A stretch of 43,759 nucleotides of DNA from NCBI GenBank assembly GCA_009691415.1, contig SICP01000012.1, positions 1 to 43,759 of the forward strand, written 5' to 3'. A program made the translations under genes and the position numbers. The notes below the pieces were generated by a model. The model did no database searches. It worked only from the letters and a program-made list of their open reading frames with translations, and was not told the origin of the DNA. The stretch comes from Candidatus Margulisiibacteriota bacterium. Lineage in GTDB: Bacteria > Margulisbacteria > Marinamargulisbacteria > SXXA01 > SICP01. How positions within the stretch are numbered: position 1 is the first letter of the stretch; each line of letters opens with the position of its first letter. Of this stretch, positions 8,574 to 17,191 are shown one piece after another.

Positions 8574-9845
8574 TTATAGCAAGGCTTTCTGAATTGCATC
8601 TACAGTTTGATCTATATGAGAAATTCCGTGTGCGCACGAAACAAAATTTGCTTCAAATTGAGAAGGTGCCAAATATATATCAGAGGCCAGCATAGCGTGA
8701 TAGTAAGATTGAAAACGGGATAATGATGACGTTTTAACATCGGCTAAATTTCGAATAGGGGTGTCCGTAAAAAAGAGTGAAAATAAACTCCCCCAATGCA
8801 CCAGCTGAAACCGATGCCCCTCATCATCCAATAACGTTTGAATACCCGTATAAAGTCTGGCGCAGTGTGTCGACAATCGCCGATAGTGACTAGGATCTTT
8901 CAATAAAGTTAATGCCGCAATGCCAGCCGCAGCAACAACAGGATTTCCAGATAACGTCCCGGCCTGATAAACCGGACCAGTAGGAGAAAGCTGATCCATA
9001 ATCTCTGCTCTGCCGCCAAAAGCACCACAAGGCAACCCGCCGCCAATGACTTTTCCGAGACAGGTTAAATCTGGCGTGATATTGAAATCAGCCTGAGCAC
9101 TTCCAGCCGGAGACCGAAATCCTGTCATCACTTCATCAAAAATAAGGAGTGCTCCATAGGCAGAACATTGCGTGCGAAGTGTTTGAAGAAACCCTGGTTC
9201 TGGCAGAACAACGCCCATATTTCCACAAACAGGCTCCACAATTATCCCGGCTACTTGCTCGCCATGGACCTGGAAAAAAGCGCGAACACCGACACTGTCA
9301 TTAAACTCTAAAACGGCCGTATGTTGTAAAAACGATTCAGGAATGCCAGCGCTAGCAGGGTGTCCAAATGTCAAATTTCCAGAGCCAGCTGCAACTAGTA
9401 ACGAATCAGCATGGCCATGATAGCAACCATTAAATTTAAGAATAATGGGTCTGCCCGTAAAGCCCCGCGCTAATCTAATGGCACTCATACAGGCTTCAGT
9501 GCCCGAATTCACAAGTCGTATTTTTTCAATCGAAGGAAAAAAAGAAATAATTAATTTAGCCAATGTTATTTCAAGCGCAGAACACGCACCAAAGGAAGTG
9601 CCTAAATGCGCGGCGTCTTGAATGGCCTTTATAATAGTCGGATGTACGTGTCCTAAAATGTGTGGACCAAATGCACCCACGTAATCTATATAACGATGCC
9701 CGTCTTCAGAAAATAAAAAAGGTCCTTCAGAACGCGCAATAAAGAGTGGATTCATCCCCACAGACTTGCACGCACGGACAGGGCTATTAACCCCACCGAC
9801 AAGGACTTGAGACGCTTCTTCGAATAACTGTTCAGATCGAGACAT
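8574..9845 (-). CDS. hemL: Glutamate-1-semialdehyde 2,1-aminomutase
   Basis: PLP enzyme that converts glutamate-1-semialdehyde to 5-aminolevulinate in the C5 haem pathway. The 423 residues match the family length. Key parts are VGGVNSPVRA at the start, the PLP-phosphate region NSGTEACMSAIRLAR, CYHGHADSLLV, the PLP-ring aspartate in LLIFDEVMTGFR, and the Schiff-base lysine K265 in CLGKVIGGGLPCGAFGG. The ATG at 9845 gives the typical MSRSEQLFEEA start. It is first in a minus-strand run with the TPR/SPOR and FliF-FliG genes, a co-location with no obvious functional link. Only 24 bases separate it from the divergent GT2 gene, so the two promoters must be compressed or lie inside coding sequence. 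hemB of the same pathway is at 26789-27760. Confidence 0.95.
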   Translation of the reverse strand: MSRSEQLFEEASQVLVGGVNSPVRACKSVGMNPLFIARSEGPFLFSEDGHRYIDYVGAFGPHILGHVHPTIIKAIQDAAHLGTSFGACSALEITLAKLIISFFPSIEKIRLVNSGTEACMSAIRLARGFTGRPIILKFNGCYHGHADSLLVAAGSGNLTFGHPASAGIPESFLQHTAVLEFNDSVGVRAFFQVHGEQVAGIIVEPVCGNMGVVLPEPGFLQTLRTQCSAYGALLIFDEVMTGFRSPAGSAQADFNITPDLTCLGKVIGGGLPCGAFGGRAEIMDQLSPTGPVYQAGTLSGNPVVAAAGIAALTLLKDPSHYRRLSTHCARLYTGIQTLLDDEGHRFQLVHWGSLFSLFFTDTPIRNLADVKTSSLSRFQSYYHAMLASDIYLAPSQFEANFVSCAHGISHIDQTVDAIQKALL

Positions 9846-9869
9846 AATGCGCTATTATTCCACACAACT

Positions 9870-10817
9870 ATGAAAAAAGTCATTATACAAATTCCTGCAT
9901 TTAACGAAGAAAACAGTCTACCTATTACCCTGTCTAAATTACCCAAAACAATGCCGGGAATTGATATCGTAGAATGGTTGGTTATCGACGACGGCAGTAC
10001 AGATAAAACAGTAGAAGTCGCCCACAAATATGGCGCACATCACGTCGTCTCTCATGTTAAAAACCAAGGCTTAGCAAAAACATTTATGACAGGAATCGAA
10101 GCCTGCCTATGTCGCGGTGCCGACATTATTGTAAACACCGATGCCGACAATCAATATTGTGCAGACGATATTGAAAAGCTTGTTGCGCCTATCTTAAATG
10201 GAAAAGCAGAAGTGGTTGTTGGCGAAAGACCCATCTTTGAAATAAACCATTTTTCTATCAGTAAAAAGTATCTTCAAAAATTAGGCAGTTGGATGGTGCG
10301 AACGCTCAGCAAAACCAACGTCCAAGATGCGCCCAGTGGATTTCGAGCCTACAGCAGAAATGCGGCAATGAGACTCAACGTTTTCAATACCTACACATAT
10401 ACACTCGAGACCATTATCCAGGCCGGTAGAAGTGGTATTTCTATTGCGTCTGTCCCTATTCGCACCAACGAAGATCTTAGGCCATCGCGACTTGTAAAAA
10501 GCGTGCCCCATTATATTAAACAATCCGTACTTACCATGAGCCGAGTGATTACCACGTACAAACCACTAACTGTATTTCTCTGGTTATCAGCCATTCCGTT
10601 TTTAATCGGCGCGCTGCTTCTAAGTCGTTGGCTTCTTTTCTATTTGGGAGATACGCCAGCAACACATATTCCTAGTCTTATTTTATCGATAGGATGCATT
10701 CTTGTGGGTATACAGCTTGCGATCTTTGGACTGATCGCGGACATCATTTCTGTCAATCGAAAACTACTAGAAGACATCCAATACAAACTGAGATCAGAGA
10801 TGTATCTCGCCCGGTAA
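9870..10817 (+). CDS. Family 2 glycosyltransferase with C-terminal membrane helices
   Basis: 315 residues. The GT-A fold opens with IIQIPAFNEENSLP. The nucleotide-sugar site is seen in WLVIDDGSTDKT (D40/D41) and the metal-binding DXD in NTDADNQY (D91, D93). APSGFRAYSRNAAM fits polyprenyl-phosphate glycosyltransferases. Two hydrophobic helices at about 230-250 and 265-290 anchor the C-terminus in the inner membrane. Such proteins move a sugar from a nucleotide to a lipid carrier, here likely undecaprenyl phosphate (inference). The convergent neighbour is a GT-C enzyme of the kind that uses such lipid-linked sugars, so the two could act in sequence. Their 3' ends overlap by 24 bp. Confidence 0.85.
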   Translation: MKKVIIQIPAFNEENSLPITLSKLPKTMPGIDIVEWLVIDDGSTDKTVEVAHKYGAHHVVSHVKNQGLAKTFMTGIEACLCRGADIIVNTDADNQYCADDIEKLVAPILNGKAEVVVGERPIFEINHFSISKKYLQKLGSWMVRTLSKTNVQDAPSGFRAYSRNAAMRLNVFNTYTYTLETIIQAGRSGISIASVPIRTNEDLRPSRLVKSVPHYIKQSVLTMSRVITTYKPLTVFLWLSAIPFLIGALLLSRWLLFYLGDTPATHIPSLILSIGCILVGIQLAIFGLIADIISVNRKLLEDIQYKLRSEMYLAR

Positions 10818-12155
10818 AACCAACGATTTATCAATCGTGCGATGCACTTTCAATAAAAAGTCTGCACGCGTTGATTCATAAGATAGGATTCCAAAAAACA
10901 ATAAATACCCAATCGCATAGCCCCATAAAAAACGATCTGCATTTTCTCTAAGTGAGACATGAGATTTTTTGACCGTCCAATACGTCATCCATAAAAGTGA
11001 AAATAAAAGTCCAAAAACACCCACAACAAATAGCAAAGACTGCTGAGCTTCTTGGTAAAACTGTATCGTCATAATCGTCAAAACTACCCCCAAAAATCCA
11101 GACGTGTACAGTGTCATGGTGGCGCATTTTTTGCGAAAGACAGGATCCGTTAGTCCAAACGAATAAACATAATGACCCAAGAGTAAAATTAAACTTGGAA
11201 ATACATAGGCAATATAGCGACCCAATTTGGTGTGTCCTGAAAGCGAAAATAAAATTAAGCACGGCAAAAACGCAGCAAGCAAGACTTGATACAACTTAAT
11301 TTCTTTCACTTTTTGTACAAACGCACGGTTGAAAAAAGCCGCAATGACAAAAAAAGTGTGCGGCAAAATACCAATCAAAACATACAAACTAAAGCCATAA
11401 AAATCCCCACGATATGTTGCATGAGGACGCGTAGATTTGATAAACCGACCCGTGTTGTCATACAGGAATGTCTTGATAAACGAGGCTCCGTTTTGGCTAG
11501 TCTGACTCAGAAACCACGGCAGATTCAATGTGCCAATTGAAAGAGAAATAAGTCCCATATCCCGCACCATCAACCACCAAGATCGACGATAAATTAGAGA
11601 CGTAAAAAAAACAAAAATAACGGCAAGTCCCAAGCAAATCGAAAATCGACTCATACTTCCAATAGCAATAGAAATTAAAGAAATGCCTAAATACTTAGGG
11701 TTGTCTTCGCGCAAATACAACATATAAAAACCTGTAAAAGCAAAATAGAAAATTGTAGCCGGCCAGTCGTACATCGGTGTTCGAGATAAATACACAAAGA
11801 CCAAACTCGTCACAAACAAATACGTCGTCAACCGTGCAGCACCTTCCTGATGCCATAACTTCTTAGAGAAGTAATACATCAAAATCACACCCAACAAGCC
11901 ACATAATAAATTGAAAAAGTTAAGCGCGTAATAAGAGGTAGGTGCAATCTTGAGAAAAAGAGCCGATCCCCACACAATCAAAGGTCCATGACTTTGATCA
12001 TTTATGCCAGACAATAACTGTCCCGTAGCCTGTATTCTCTGTGCAACCGGAGCCCAATTTCCAATGTCGCCGTCAGTAAGGGGGTAGGGTGAAAAAGGGA
12101 AACTTAAAACGATAAAAGCAAACATGCAAAACCGCCAAAGCGGATGTTTAAACAT
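10794..12155 (-). CDS. GT-C membrane glycosyltransferase, PMT/ArnT-like
   Basis: 453 residues with roughly ten to twelve hydrophobic helices. After the first helix, the periplasmic loop carries YPLTDGDIGNWAPVAQRI (D28 and D30), the acidic motif expected for the catalytic loop of GT-C enzymes. QSHGPLIVWGSALFLKIAP and SRTPMYDWPATIFYFAF are also typical of the glycosyltransferase 39/83 group. These integral membrane enzymes transfer sugars from polyprenyl phosphate to lipids or proteins outside the inner membrane; the acceptor here is unknown. The neighbouring GT2 gene is a plausible donor-making partner. The upstream region shares the space with rpsB, transcribed the other way. Confidence 0.8.
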   Translation of the reverse strand: MFKHPLWRFCMFAFIVLSFPFSPYPLTDGDIGNWAPVAQRIQATGQLLSGINDQSHGPLIVWGSALFLKIAPTSYYALNFFNLLCGLLGVILMYYFSKKLWHQEGAARLTTYLFVTSLVFVYLSRTPMYDWPATIFYFAFTGFYMLYLREDNPKYLGISLISIAIGSMSRFSICLGLAVIFVFFTSLIYRRSWWLMVRDMGLISLSIGTLNLPWFLSQTSQNGASFIKTFLYDNTGRFIKSTRPHATYRGDFYGFSLYVLIGILPHTFFVIAAFFNRAFVQKVKEIKLYQVLLAAFLPCLILFSLSGHTKLGRYIAYVFPSLILLLGHYVYSFGLTDPVFRKKCATMTLYTSGFLGVVLTIMTIQFYQEAQQSLLFVVGVFGLLFSLLWMTYWTVKKSHVSLRENADRFLWGYAIGYLLFFGILSYESTRADFLLKVHRTIDKSLVLPGEIHL

Positions 12156-12292
12156 AAAAATTCTCCTTAACTTGACTTAACAATAGCCCAAAGGGTACCA
12201 TGGAAGTCCATCTTTTTCAGTATTGAAGAAGAAATTTTCCCATTAATCATTATCATAGTAATGATGTGGCTAGTCAAAAAGAGAGGCAACCC

Positions 12293-13255
12293 ATGAAAAA
12301 AGAAACGCAAGAGAGACCCCCAGAAATCGTAACAATGCGTCAATTGCTAGAATGCGGCGTTCACTTCGGACACCAAACAAAGCGTTGGAATCCTAAGATG
12401 AAAAAATATATTTTCACCTCAAGAAACGGCATTCACGTTATCGATCTTCAACAAACCATCAAGCTCATTAGAAAAGTATATGAAGTAGTAAAAGACGGCG
12501 CAAGAAAAGGCGGGTCTGTCCTTTTTGTTGGAACCAAAAAACAAGCACAAGAAGCCGTTCAAGCCGAAGCAGAAAGATGCGGTATGGCCTACGTCAACCA
12601 CCGTTGGCTCGGCGGAACATTAACAAACAACATCACCATTCGCCAAAGCATTAACAAACTCAAGGACATCAATAAACTAAAAGAAGATGGCATTCTAGAC
12701 CAACTTTCTAACAAAGAAGCATCCCGTAAAAATAAAATGCTCACACGTCTTGAGTACTACCTCAATGGTATTCGTGACATGACCACAATGCCTTCATTCG
12801 TTTTCATTATTGATACGAAGCGCGAGCAATTAGCCGTTCGTGAAGCCAACCGTTTAGGTATTCCTATTATTGGGGCGGTAGATACCAATGCAGATCCAAA
12901 CGAAGTGCAATTCCCAATCCCTGCTAACGATGACGCGATTCGCGCAATCAAACTCTTATGTTCCATCATTGCGCAAGCTGTCTTAGATGGACAAAGAGAG
13001 CGCGCTGAAAATGTTGTAGCCGAAGCGGAAAGAGCACAAGCGCTTGCTCATGCAGAAGCCAACCCAGTTGAAGTAACTACAGAAACATTGTTGGACATCG
13101 AAGTAGCACCGGTTTTAGAATACGAAGAAATCGAAAAAACAGTCATTGAAGAAAAACATAAGCTTAAAAAAGCAATCAAAAAAGAAACCCTAGATGAAGA
13201 AAAAGTAGTCACTAAAAAAATCGTAAAAGAAAAAGTAGCTACCATAAAAGAATAA
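12293..13255 (+). CDS. rpsB: 30S ribosomal protein S2 with long charged tail
   Basis: Small-subunit protein S2. Recognised by MRQLLECGVHFGHQTKRWNP, VLFVGTKKQAQEAV, YVNHRWLGGTLTN, DTKREQLAVREANRLGIP and DTNADPNEVQFPIPANDDAIRAI (in parts). I choose the ATG at 12293 because GAGAGG lies just upstream; the ORF could be extended to 12266. The core ends near residue 240. About 75 further residues follow, with a Glu/Lys-rich end (EEKHKLKKAIKKETLDEEK) beyond the usual S2 length. tsf follows after 23 bases, the standard rpsB-tsf order. Confidence 0.95.
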   Translation: MKKETQERPPEIVTMRQLLECGVHFGHQTKRWNPKMKKYIFTSRNGIHVIDLQQTIKLIRKVYEVVKDGARKGGSVLFVGTKKQAQEAVQAEAERCGMAYVNHRWLGGTLTNNITIRQSINKLKDINKLKEDGILDQLSNKEASRKNKMLTRLEYYLNGIRDMTTMPSFVFIIDTKREQLAVREANRLGIPIIGAVDTNADPNEVQFPIPANDDAIRAIKLLCSIIAQAVLDGQRERAENVVAEAERAQALAHAEANPVEVTTETLLDIEVAPVLEYEEIEKTVIEEKHKLKKAIKKETLDEEKVVTKKIVKEKVATIKE

Positions 13256-13278
13256 GAGAACAGCTAAGGAGATCGGCT

Positions 13279-14094
13279 ATGTCCGTAACAGCAGTACAAG
13301 TAAAAGAACTTAGAGAAAAAACCGGCGTGGGCATGATGGACTGTAAAAAAGTCCTTACAGAAGCAGCGGGCGATTTTGAACTTGCGATCAAGTTACTTCG
13401 TGAGCGTGGGCTTTCAGCTGCAAGTAAAAAAGCAGACAGAAGCACGAACGAAGGACGTATTTTCACCCTACTTGACACCGCCAAGAAAAAAGGCGTCATC
13501 GTTGAACTAGGATGCGAAACAGACTTCGTAGGAAGCAACGATGCCTTTATCCAAATGGGTAATGACATTGCTAAAGCGCTTTTAGAGCAAAATATCACAA
13601 CCCAAGACGCACTTCCTACATTGCAAGTGAATGGCAAATTGTATACCGATCTTCTTTCTGAGAATGTCTTGAAGTTGGGTGAAAATTTAAGTGTTAAACG
13701 GGTTGAAGTGATTGCAACAGAAGGTCAATTATCTGCCTACACACATATGAATGGCAAAATTGGTGTCTTGATCAACTTTAGTAAATCAGTTGAAGACGAA
13801 CTAGGTCGTGACATTGCTATGCACGCAGCTGCAACGAGCCCACAATATTTAAACCAAACCGCAGTGCCTGCTTCTGAAGTAGAAGCCGAAAGAGAAATTA
13901 TTCGGACCCAGATTCGTCAAGAAGGTAAACCTGAAACCATGATTGAAAAAATTGCAGAAGGCAAAATCGGCAAGTTCTTCAAAGACATCTGTCTAGTAGA
14001 ACAAGCATTCGTAAAAGATCAGACCCAAAGTATCCAACAGATTCTGCCTCAAGGTGTGGAAATCACGCACTTCGTTAGATACGCACAAGTTTAA
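13279..14094 (+). CDS. tsf: Elongation factor Ts
   Basis: Nucleotide exchange factor that regenerates EF-Tu-GTP. 271 residues with the N-terminal UBA-like domain VKELREKTGVGMMDCKKVL and the EF-Tu contact region LRERGLSAASKKADR. The core has VELGCETDFVGSNDAF and the coiled segment DIAMHAAATSPQYL. A good Shine-Dalgarno AAGGAG (13266-13271) stands 7 bases before the ATG. It lies in the expected place after rpsB. The next gene starts 2 bases after its stop, suggesting a shared transcript. Confidence 0.96.
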   Translation: MSVTAVQVKELREKTGVGMMDCKKVLTEAAGDFELAIKLLRERGLSAASKKADRSTNEGRIFTLLDTAKKKGVIVELGCETDFVGSNDAFIQMGNDIAKALLEQNITTQDALPTLQVNGKLYTDLLSENVLKLGENLSVKRVEVIATEGQLSAYTHMNGKIGVLINFSKSVEDELGRDIAMHAAATSPQYLNQTAVPASEVEAEREIIRTQIRQEGKPETMIEKIAEGKIGKFFKDICLVEQAFVKDQTQSIQQILPQGVEITHFVRYAQV

Positions 14095-14096
14095 TC

Positions 14097-15242
14097 ATGA
14101 CGGCGAGAGCCTATTTTGAAGATTTAGAAACCAAAACCCTCTCTCCAATTGCAGTTAAAGCAGCGACGTCTAAAGGGCGTCGCTATGACGAGTTGCCTTC
14201 TTCCAATCGCACCTGTTTTCAACGCGATCGCGACCGCATTATTCACGCCAAAGCCTTCCGAAGACTCAAACACAAAACCCAAGTTTTTATCGCAACCGAA
14301 TCGGACCACTACCGCTCACGTTTAACCCATACCCTAGAAGTCGCGCAAATTTCGCGCCATCTCGCACGCCTTTTACGCGTAAACGAAGACCTCTCGGAAG
14401 CCATCGCGCTTGCACACGATCTGGGGCACACCCCCTTTGGACACTCCGGAGAAAGAGAGCTCAATACGCTAATGAAAGACTATGGCGGATTCGAACATAA
14501 CTTACAAAGCCGACGAATCGTCGATGAGCTAGAAACAAAATATCCAAACTTCCCCGGTCTCAATCTGTCATTCGAAGTCCGTGAAGGACTCATCAAACAC
14601 ACCACTCCATGGGACAATCCACAAACCGAAGGACTCGAAGGATTTAAATCGATCGAAGCCCAAGTCTGTAATATTGCGGATGAAATCGCTTATAACAATC
14701 ACGATCTCGATGACGGATTACGTGCAGGACTCCTCACAGAAAAGGCACTTTGCGAAAACATCACGCTATGGAGAGAAGCCAAAGAAGTGATCCAATCCCA
14801 GTATGCAAATATAACTGAAATGCAACTAATCACGCTTATTAATAGCCACATCATATCAGAACAAGTAGACGATGTTTTAGAGAACACGGCAATGAGTTTG
14901 AAGAGGGAATCGATTCAGTCTGTAGATCAAATCCAGGCTTATAAAAAACAGTTTGTTTCATTCTCAAAAGAGATGTTCGAAAAAAACAAAGAGCTTCGTA
15001 ATTATCTCTTCACCAATTTTTATTCTCATATCGATGTCTATCGCATGAATAAAAAGGGACAGTCCATTATCCGTGATTTATTTAATGCCTTTATGGCTGA
15101 TACCAAGCTTTTGCCAGAGACCTATCGTGCGCGCATCACGAACCAAGAAAAAAGACACGTAAAAGAACGCATTATCTGCGACTATATTGCAGGCATGACT
15201 GACACCTTCGCCAAAAAAGAACATCAAGAAATTTTTATGTAA
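14097..15242 (+). CDS. dgt: dGTPase-like HD-domain phosphohydrolase
   Basis: 381 residues of the deoxyguanosinetriphosphate triphosphohydrolase-like family, which splits dNTPs into deoxynucleoside and tripolyphosphate. The HD metal site is visible: RLKHKTQVF, then HTLEVAQISRHLAR (first His), AIALAHDLGHTPFGHSGE (HD pair) and NIADEIAYNNHDLDDGLRAG (last Asp). Length and the FGHSGE motif fit the type 2 dGTPase-like group. The ATG begins 2 bases after the tsf stop, so it is probably the third gene of rpsB-tsf-dgt. Substrate preference among dNTPs cannot be told from sequence. Confidence 0.9.
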   Translation: MTARAYFEDLETKTLSPIAVKAATSKGRRYDELPSSNRTCFQRDRDRIIHAKAFRRLKHKTQVFIATESDHYRSRLTHTLEVAQISRHLARLLRVNEDLSEAIALAHDLGHTPFGHSGERELNTLMKDYGGFEHNLQSRRIVDELETKYPNFPGLNLSFEVREGLIKHTTPWDNPQTEGLEGFKSIEAQVCNIADEIAYNNHDLDDGLRAGLLTEKALCENITLWREAKEVIQSQYANITEMQLITLINSHIISEQVDDVLENTAMSLKRESIQSVDQIQAYKKQFVSFSKEMFEKNKELRNYLFTNFYSHIDVYRMNKKGQSIIRDLFNAFMADTKLLPETYRARITNQEKRHVKERIICDYIAGMTDTFAKKEHQEIFM

Positions 15243-15292
15243 AAAAACGACAATTAAAAAATCCACATTGATCTATTAAATATTCATCTAAA

Positions 15293-16558
15293 CTATTGAA
15301 ATCTAATAAAATCTTCAGGATCACGTATTAATTCCCAAGCACTCGGAGACTTGTTTTTTAAATTGAAATTCATTTTAAAGAGAACCCGAGGAAGAGTTAA
15401 GGTTTGAGCAACTTTAAAGACAGTGTCAGTATCTTTGTTCCCAAAGTCATAATAGGTCAAGTGCTCAATCACTTCACCTTTAGGACCCCGCTCACAGCGT
15501 GTGTCCATCATGATTGAAATAGGGATATGCTTATAAGCTTTACGGTTAAGATCCAGTTGTGTTTGTTCAATTAGAAAACGGGTTTCTTCTTCAACAATAC
15601 TTTTCCGGATGTTCTTTACTGAAGCTTCAAGTGGAGGGTTTTTAGTCCTTTTTAGAGATTCTTCAAACTCTGCTAACCCTGCTCTTAACGTTAATAACAA
15701 GCGATCATCCGCTCTTACAATACCTATGGATATTAATAGAAGCTTAAAGTCGTAATCAGGATAGGAGCAAGTATGAATAATTGCAGGATCTATTCCCTGC
15801 CTAGATTCTGGAAACTCGAGTGCATCCGCTTTATATCCCAATACTTTTAAATCTAGATAACTAAATGGAGGAACTGTCCGAGTAAAGGGATCTTCGAGAT
15901 TATTATTTAAGAATGTTTGAAGAACATCTTTTTTTGTCGAAAACCACGCCCCTGTTTGATTAGGATTTACAATCATGCAGACAGTATTTCCATCCATTTC
16001 ATCTAATTCCTCTGAATTTAGAATCGGTGCATAACGTATTTGTAAAGCTACAGGGATATTTTTTTTTAAAACCTGCTGAAATACATTTTCGCGACTTCGA
16101 ACAAGCATCATTCCAGTAAAAGGGCTTTTGGTTAACATAAAGAGTCGCAGCATTAAATCAGAGAATGAAATTCTTTTGGGTACCCCGAAATCGACTACAG
16201 AAAATTTTTGTTTTGAAAAATCCAAACGAAAGGCATCTTGCAACAACATCATTATTTTATATTGATTTTCTGGTTGGCGATCATGATGGCCATCCAGAAA
16301 TTGGGGGCCCTGAAGCCAAAAATGATAGGCGCCTTTCCCTTTTGAATTAACAATGCTAAGAGCTTCTTCAATGGAACAATGAGACCTATTTAAAACCCAA
16401 TTTCCTGATTCATCTTCATGTGCATTGGCCAATACCCATTGCTTAAGTTTAGCGGGGCTCTGCTCAGCCATAGCAATTCGAAGATCTTTTGTTTCTAAAA
16501 CTAAATCATGGACTACTTTTGGAATATCCATAGCTATCTGTTTTTTTTGTAAGTACAT
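15293..16558 (-). CDS. Unknown 421-residue protein
   Basis: Not recognised. About 421 residues from the ATG at 16558. A GTG at 16570 and an ATG at 16519-16531 are other possible starts, and none has a clear ribosome binding site. No signal peptide or membrane helix is visible, so it is probably cytosolic. It has mixed alpha/beta composition, with stretches such as GAYHFWLQGPQFLDGHHDRQ, FSVVDFGVPKRISFSDLMLR and VCMIVNPNQTGAWFSTKKD. A helical, charged part around 290-345 (LRAGLAEFEESLKR, IRKSIVEEETRFLIEQ) may form a coiled coil. It stands alone between dgt (convergent) and the trxA operon (divergent). The long uninterrupted frame argues for a real gene. Confidence 0.6.
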   Translation of the reverse strand: MYLQKKQIAMDIPKVVHDLVLETKDLRIAMAEQSPAKLKQWVLANAHEDESGNWVLNRSHCSIEEALSIVNSKGKGAYHFWLQGPQFLDGHHDRQPENQYKIMMLLQDAFRLDFSKQKFSVVDFGVPKRISFSDLMLRLFMLTKSPFTGMMLVRSRENVFQQVLKKNIPVALQIRYAPILNSEELDEMDGNTVCMIVNPNQTGAWFSTKKDVLQTFLNNNLEDPFTRTVPPFSYLDLKVLGYKADALEFPESRQGIDPAIIHTCSYPDYDFKLLLISIGIVRADDRLLLTLRAGLAEFEESLKRTKNPPLEASVKNIRKSIVEEETRFLIEQTQLDLNRKAYKHIPISIMMDTRCERGPKGEVIEHLTYYDFGNKDTDTVFKVAQTLTLPRVLFKMNFNLKNKSPSAWELIRDPEDFIRFQ

Positions 16559-16757
16559 AATTAATCTCACTGTAGTAAAGAAATAAAGTGCTCAATTGTT
16601 GACTTGGTAATCTACCATGGAAAAACTTCAGACTCTATTCTAAATTCAATTTTTATAAATAAATTCCGAAAGTCTTCGAGCATAAAAATGGCAATCTATG
16701 AGCCTGAAGGTACCTATTTCCCTATTTCTCCTTTGCGCAAAAGTGACCGCTCAAAAA

Positions 16758-16786
16758 TTGACAGCCCGCTTAAATCTCTCTAAACT
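16758..16786 (+). promoter_or_regulatory. Promoter of the trxA-cvpA operon
   Basis: Perfect -35 TTGACA (16758-16763), 17-base spacer, -10 TAAACT (16781-16786). The start site would fall near 16793, within the inverted repeat described separately. The leader to the trxA ATG is about 55 bases. The rest of the 16559-16847 intergenic stretch shows no gene or other clear signal. Confidence 0.6.
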
Positions 16787-16803
16787 TAGCAACTAACTAA
16801 GTT
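16783..16803. promoter_or_regulatory. Inverted repeat at the transcription start, candidate operator
   Basis: Arms AACTTAG (16783-16789) and CTAAGTT (16797-16803) are exact reverse complements separated by 7 bases. The repeat overlaps the -10 box and predicted start of the trxA operon promoter, a position suited to repression. The operon encodes two DNA-binding regulators (MerR-DegV and Lrp/AsnC), so autoregulation is possible. It could also be a weak hairpin at the 5' end of the mRNA. Confidence 0.45.
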
Positions 16804-16847
16804 GACGTAAGAGTTTGTAGTATTTCTAGAGCTCAAGGAGAAGCGAG

Positions 16848-17177
16848 ATGGGACCTTTAACAGTAACAGATACATCTTTTCAAAAAGAAGTCTTAGATGA
16901 GAAAGAAACCTACGTGCTCGTTGATTTTTGGGCAGAGTGGTGTGGTCCTTGCAAAATGCTTGCGCCGACACTCAATGCCATTTCAGAAAAATTTAAAGGT
17001 CAGGTTAAAGTCTGCAAGCTAGAGGTAGATGCCAATGGCGTGACCGCACAAAAATATACGATTACAAGTATCCCATGTAATATCATATTTAAAAATGGGA
17101 AAGAGATTGATCGTATCATCGGTCACCGGACAGAGTCACAATTTACATCAGAGCTTCAAACATTACTTAATAAATAA
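16848..17177 (+). CDS. trxA: Thioredoxin
   Basis: Cytosolic dithiol-disulfide oxidoreductase of 109 residues. The active site is FWAEWCGPCKMLAP (C32, C35). The fold is typical to FKNGKEIDRIIGHR. The cis-proline is P76, but the next residue is Cys (SIPCNII) where thioredoxins normally have Thr, and a further Cys (C56) lies in KVCKLEVD. Shine-Dalgarno AAGGAG (16835-16840) is 7 bases before the ATG. It is the first gene of a seven-gene operon; the next gene begins 14 bases after its stop. Confidence 0.95.
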   Translation: MGPLTVTDTSFQKEVLDEKETYVLVDFWAEWCGPCKMLAPTLNAISEKFKGQVKVCKLEVDANGVTAQKYTITSIPCNIIFKNGKEIDRIIGHRTESQFTSELQTLLNK

Positions 17178-17191
17178 AGGTGGACTCAAGA

